A stretch of 55,421 bases of DNA from Verrucomicrobiota bacterium (GTDB taxonomy: Bacteria; Verrucomicrobiota; Verrucomicrobiia; Chthoniobacterales; UBA10450), in contig QHPD01000103.1 in the NCBI GenBank assembly GCA_003218975.1, forward strand, positions 1-55,421, given 5' to 3'. A program made the position numbers and the translations under genes. Of this stretch, positions 53,572 through 55,421 are shown piece after piece (the first letter of the stretch is position 1; every line of letters starts with the position of its first letter). The notes below the pieces were generated by a model. That model worked only from the letters and a program-made list of their open reading frames with translations. It was not told where the DNA came from and searched no databases.

Positions 53572-53925
53572 ATGAAAGCACGACTGGTCAAATTTGGTGA
53601 GATCGAGGTGGAGGGAAAGCGCTACACGCATGATGTGGTGATCGACTGTGGCAAAGTGCGGAAGCGAAAGAAAGGACCTTCCAAGGAATTCCGCGAAAAG
53701 TTCGGCCACACGCCCCTTTCGGCCGAGGAAGAAATTCCCTGGGGAGGCAAGCGGCTCATTGTCGGGACCGGCGCCCATGGCGCGCTTCCCGTAATGGACG
53801 AAGTCCTGGCGGAGGCGAAACGGCGCGGTATCGAGGTCATTGCGGCGCCCACGTTGGAAGTCTGTCAGCTGCTGGAGGAAGTGAAGAAGGGCCAGGCGTA
53901 CGCCATCCTGCATTGCACGTGCTGA
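53572..53925 (+). CDS. Mth938-like domain protein (DUF498)
   Basis: 117 residues. Blocks FGEIEVEGKRYTHDVVIDC, SAEEEIPWGGKRLIVGTGAH and GIEVIAAPTLEVCQLLEEV are typical of the Mth938/NDUFAF3-like fold. Function in bacteria is unknown. Intact; GTGAGATCG-rich start region and ATG at 53572, divergent from arsM. Confidence 0.88.
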   Translation: MKARLVKFGEIEVEGKRYTHDVVIDCGKVRKRKKGPSKEFREKFGHTPLSAEEEIPWGGKRLIVGTGAHGALPVMDEVLAEAKRRGIEVIAAPTLEVCQLLEEVKKGQAYAILHCTC

Positions 53926-53976
53926 AAAACGCGGTTGGAGCTTGCGTTACGTCTCGACCGTTGATTCTCGCGGCCC

Positions 53977-54099
53977 GAACAATATGGATTGCCTGACGCA
54001 CACCGCGACGGGAAGCGTTTCGTTGTGCGAGCCGATGAAAGGCTGACTGCTTTTGTGGAACTGGAATCGCAACTAGCGGTCAAAGGGATGGCTTTCTAA
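53977..54099 (+). pseudogene. Family B C-terminal fragment
   Basis: Reads RPEQYGLPDAHRDGKRFVVR then ADERLTAFVELESQLAVK and stop TAA at 54097. It lacks the KYWEI start. The match to 49981-50085 is close at DNA level, and shows where the other copy lost its base. Confidence 0.55.
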
Positions 54100-54130
54100 G
54101 AAAAGGCGTGTTTCGCGTCTGTGGCCGGAT

Positions 54131-54163
54131 GTACGGCTAAGGTCCAATATACGGCTGTCCGGA
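54131..54163 (+). promoter_or_regulatory. Second GTACG-CTAAGGTC element, upstream of the S74-type gene
   Basis: GTACGGCTAAGGTCCAATAT then ACGGCTGTCCGG. Shares GTACG(A/G)CTAAGGTC, ATA and TCCGG with 43781. It lies about 165 bases before the ATG at 54326. Confidence 0.35.
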
Positions 54164-54325
54164 GTGCTGATAAATTCGTCTCCGATTACGTTACCCGACA
54201 GTTTCAACGCATCTTCGGCAGAGAAAAAATGGGTTCGGACCTACGCTGGGACCGCCGCTTTACGCGATCACCAGAATCCACTAAGAAAAACAACAATACA
54301 TCCAAAGAAAGAAAAGGACCAAGCC

Positions 54326-55421
54326 ATGAAATCATTAATAAAACTCAAAACAACAACCCTGCTCGTCATTCCGCTGGTGTTGGCCTGTTTCGCGCTCTTG
54401 CCAAGGGCACAAGCAGCAGAGCAGCCCGCACTGCTGCCCGCACCGCCGCCGGATGGAGGTTACGCGGGCTTCAACACAGCTGAGGGATTTCAGGCCCTCT
54501 TAAACGTAAACACTGCCACTGGCGTGTTCAACTCAGCTTTCGGCGCTAAAGCGCTCCAGGCGGACACCACTGGCGCTCACAACACAGCCCTGGGTGGACA
54601 AGCACTGTTGCACAATAACGGCAGCTACAACACGGCGGTAGGTGAAAATGCCCTTGTCTTCAACACCTCGGGCAGCTTCAACATGGCGCTGGGACAAGGA
54701 GCACTTGCGAACAACCTCGGAGGCAGTAGCAGCACGGCCATGGGTTTCCAAGCGCTCAATAAAAACATAGACGGCTTCGAGAACGAGGCGGTCGGTTTTC
54801 AAGCGCTCTTTAGCAACACACACGGCACCCACAACACGGCGATTGGTACTACTGCGATGCTGCAAAACACCACTGGCTCCGGTAACGTGGCCGTTGGAGA
54901 CGAAGCCCTCAGGGACAACCAAACGTTCTTCGACAACACGGCTGTCGGACAAGACGCGCTCGTTAACTGCACCAGCAACGCCAACATCGCATTGGGCTTT
55001 GGTGCCGGTGCCAACATTACGACCGGGGGTCTCAATATCGATATCGGCAACGAAGGTAACCCCGGTGAACACAACACAATTCGCATTGGCAGGGACATTC
55101 ATCACACCACATTCATCGCTGGCATCAGTGGGGCTACCGTTCCGGGAGGTGTAGCAGTTATCGTAGACGCGAACGGTCATCTCGGCACGATGACATCGTC
55201 GGCACGTTTCAAGGATGAAATTAAGCCGATGGATAAAGCAAGCGAAGCGATTCTGGCGCTAAAACCGGTTACTTTCCACTACAAGAAGGAACTCGATCCC
55301 GACGGCATTCCACAGTTTGGCCTCGTAGCCGAAGAAGTGGAAAAGGTAGACCCCGATCTGGTAGCCCGGGACGCCAAGGGCAAAGTCTATACCGTGCGCT
55401 ACGAAGCGGTGAACGCGATGT
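54326..55421 (+). CDS. Exported fibre-like protein with NTA-G-AL repeats and S74-type chaperone domain, cut by window end
   Basis: 365 codons from ATG at 54326 (AAGGA eight bases upstream) without a stop before the window ends. A signal peptide (LLVIPLVLACFALLPRAQA) is followed by about ten repeats of 20-25 residues with the core NTAxGxxAL (YNTAVGENALVFN, FDNTAVGQDALVN), as in trimeric fibre or head domains. The C-terminal S74-type intramolecular chaperone begins SARFKDEIKPMDKASEAILA and includes FGLVAEEVEKVDPDLV. The coiled-coil tail is missing. Probably a trimeric surface fibre. Confidence 0.85.
   Translation, partial: MKSLIKLKTTTLLVIPLVLACFALLPRAQAAEQPALLPAPPPDGGYAGFNTAEGFQALLNVNTATGVFNSAFGAKALQADTTGAHNTALGGQALLHNNGSYNTAVGENALVFNTSGSFNMALGQGALANNLGGSSSTAMGFQALNKNIDGFENEAVGFQALFSNTHGTHNTAIGTTAMLQNTTGSGNVAVGDEALRDNQTFFDNTAVGQDALVNCTSNANIALGFGAGANITTGGLNIDIGNEGNPGEHNTIRIGRDIHHTTFIAGISGATVPGGVAVIVDANGHLGTMTSSARFKDEIKPMDKASEAILALKPVTFHYKKELDPDGIPQFGLVAEEVEKVDPDLVARDAKGKVYTVRYEAVNAM

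Noticed and set aside
54533-55180. 215-codon minus-strand frame opposite the S74-type gene
   Set aside because: The plus strand has a signal peptide, periodic NTAxGxxAL repeats and a recognised chaperone domain; the minus frame is its mirror.
1-55421. Circular element inferred from S74-type sequence at both ends
   Set aside because: Joining the ends gives ATG-TAG and skips the expected coiled-coil segment of dozens of residues, so the ends do not form one gene; chromosomal housekeeping genes (ruvA, icd, pgi, glnD) also argue against a plasmid or phage.

Overview
The window looks like a chromosomal segment (or a contig from a metagenome-assembled genome) of a soil Verrucomicrobiota, most likely of the Chthoniobacterales/'Spartobacteria' type. 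The assignment is inference from gene content: bactofilin plus a zinc-ribbon bactofilin and DUF5069, GlnD beside an NtrC-type system, a poly-HAMP hybrid kinase, secreted proteins with an S74-type chaperone domain, and an intergenic repeat load typical of that group. No rRNA or ribosomal-protein marker is present, so the phylum call is moderate.

Region 1 (1-17 kb) holds the tail of an S74-type protein, a methyltransferase, small membrane proteins, a putative ATP-grasp protein, ruvA, a GT39 sugar transferase divergent from a PAP2 phosphatase, tRNA-Ser(TGA), a sulfotransferase, a PA0069-type radical SAM protein, an HdeD-like protein, a 1476-residue cytoplasmic hybrid histidine kinase with eight 92-residue HAMP-type repeats, and a secreted trypsin-like protease. 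Region 2 (17-28 kb) holds a CAT-anticodon tRNA, an STT3/PglB-like membrane transferase, bactofilin and zinc-ribbon bactofilin, DUF5069, a sugar-phosphate nucleotidyltransferase, glnD, an NtrC-family regulator with its kinase, and glucose-6-phosphate isomerase. Region 3 (28.6-33.2 kb) is a complete, tightly overlapping dlt operon in the order dltD-dltC-dltX-dltA-dltB, including a 45-codon dltX; DltB carries an additional C-terminal domain. After icd, region 4 (35-42.7 kb) is a type II secretion pseudopilus/assembly-platform cluster (gspH-I-J-K-L-M facing gspG and gspF); gspD and gspE are absent.

Region 5 (about 42.7-54.2 kb) is accessory and decaying. It has a tRNA/tmRNA-3'-end-like element inside a 12-bp inverted repeat, a truncated P-loop gene, a frameshifted membrane protein, an integrase lacking its catalytic domain, a frameshifted arsM, a frameshifted DUF3828-type gene, a 3D-domain gene with an in-frame TGA, and several broken copies of two small-protein families. 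Intact small genes survive among them (a lipoprotein, an ABM monooxygenase, an Mth938-like protein, a Gly/Tyr-rich PG-binding protein). The window ends inside a second S74-type protein whose C-terminus is cut off, while the first 80 bases are the C-terminus of one, so both window ends lie in the same multicopy gene family.

Two themes run through the window. First, short dispersed repeats have entered protein-coding sequence: leader peptides of two consecutive pseudopilins, a loop of the GT39 protein, the N-terminus and interior of the ATP-grasp candidate, the C-terminal tail of the PAP2 protein, and the translation-start region of glnD. Second, envelope functions dominate: D-alanylation, lipid/sugar transferases, bactofilins, T2SS, PG-binding and fibre-like secreted proteins. 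I noticed no frameshift in the first 43 kb, while at least six disruptions lie between 43.5 and 53.4 kb, which argues for real decay rather than poor sequence quality.
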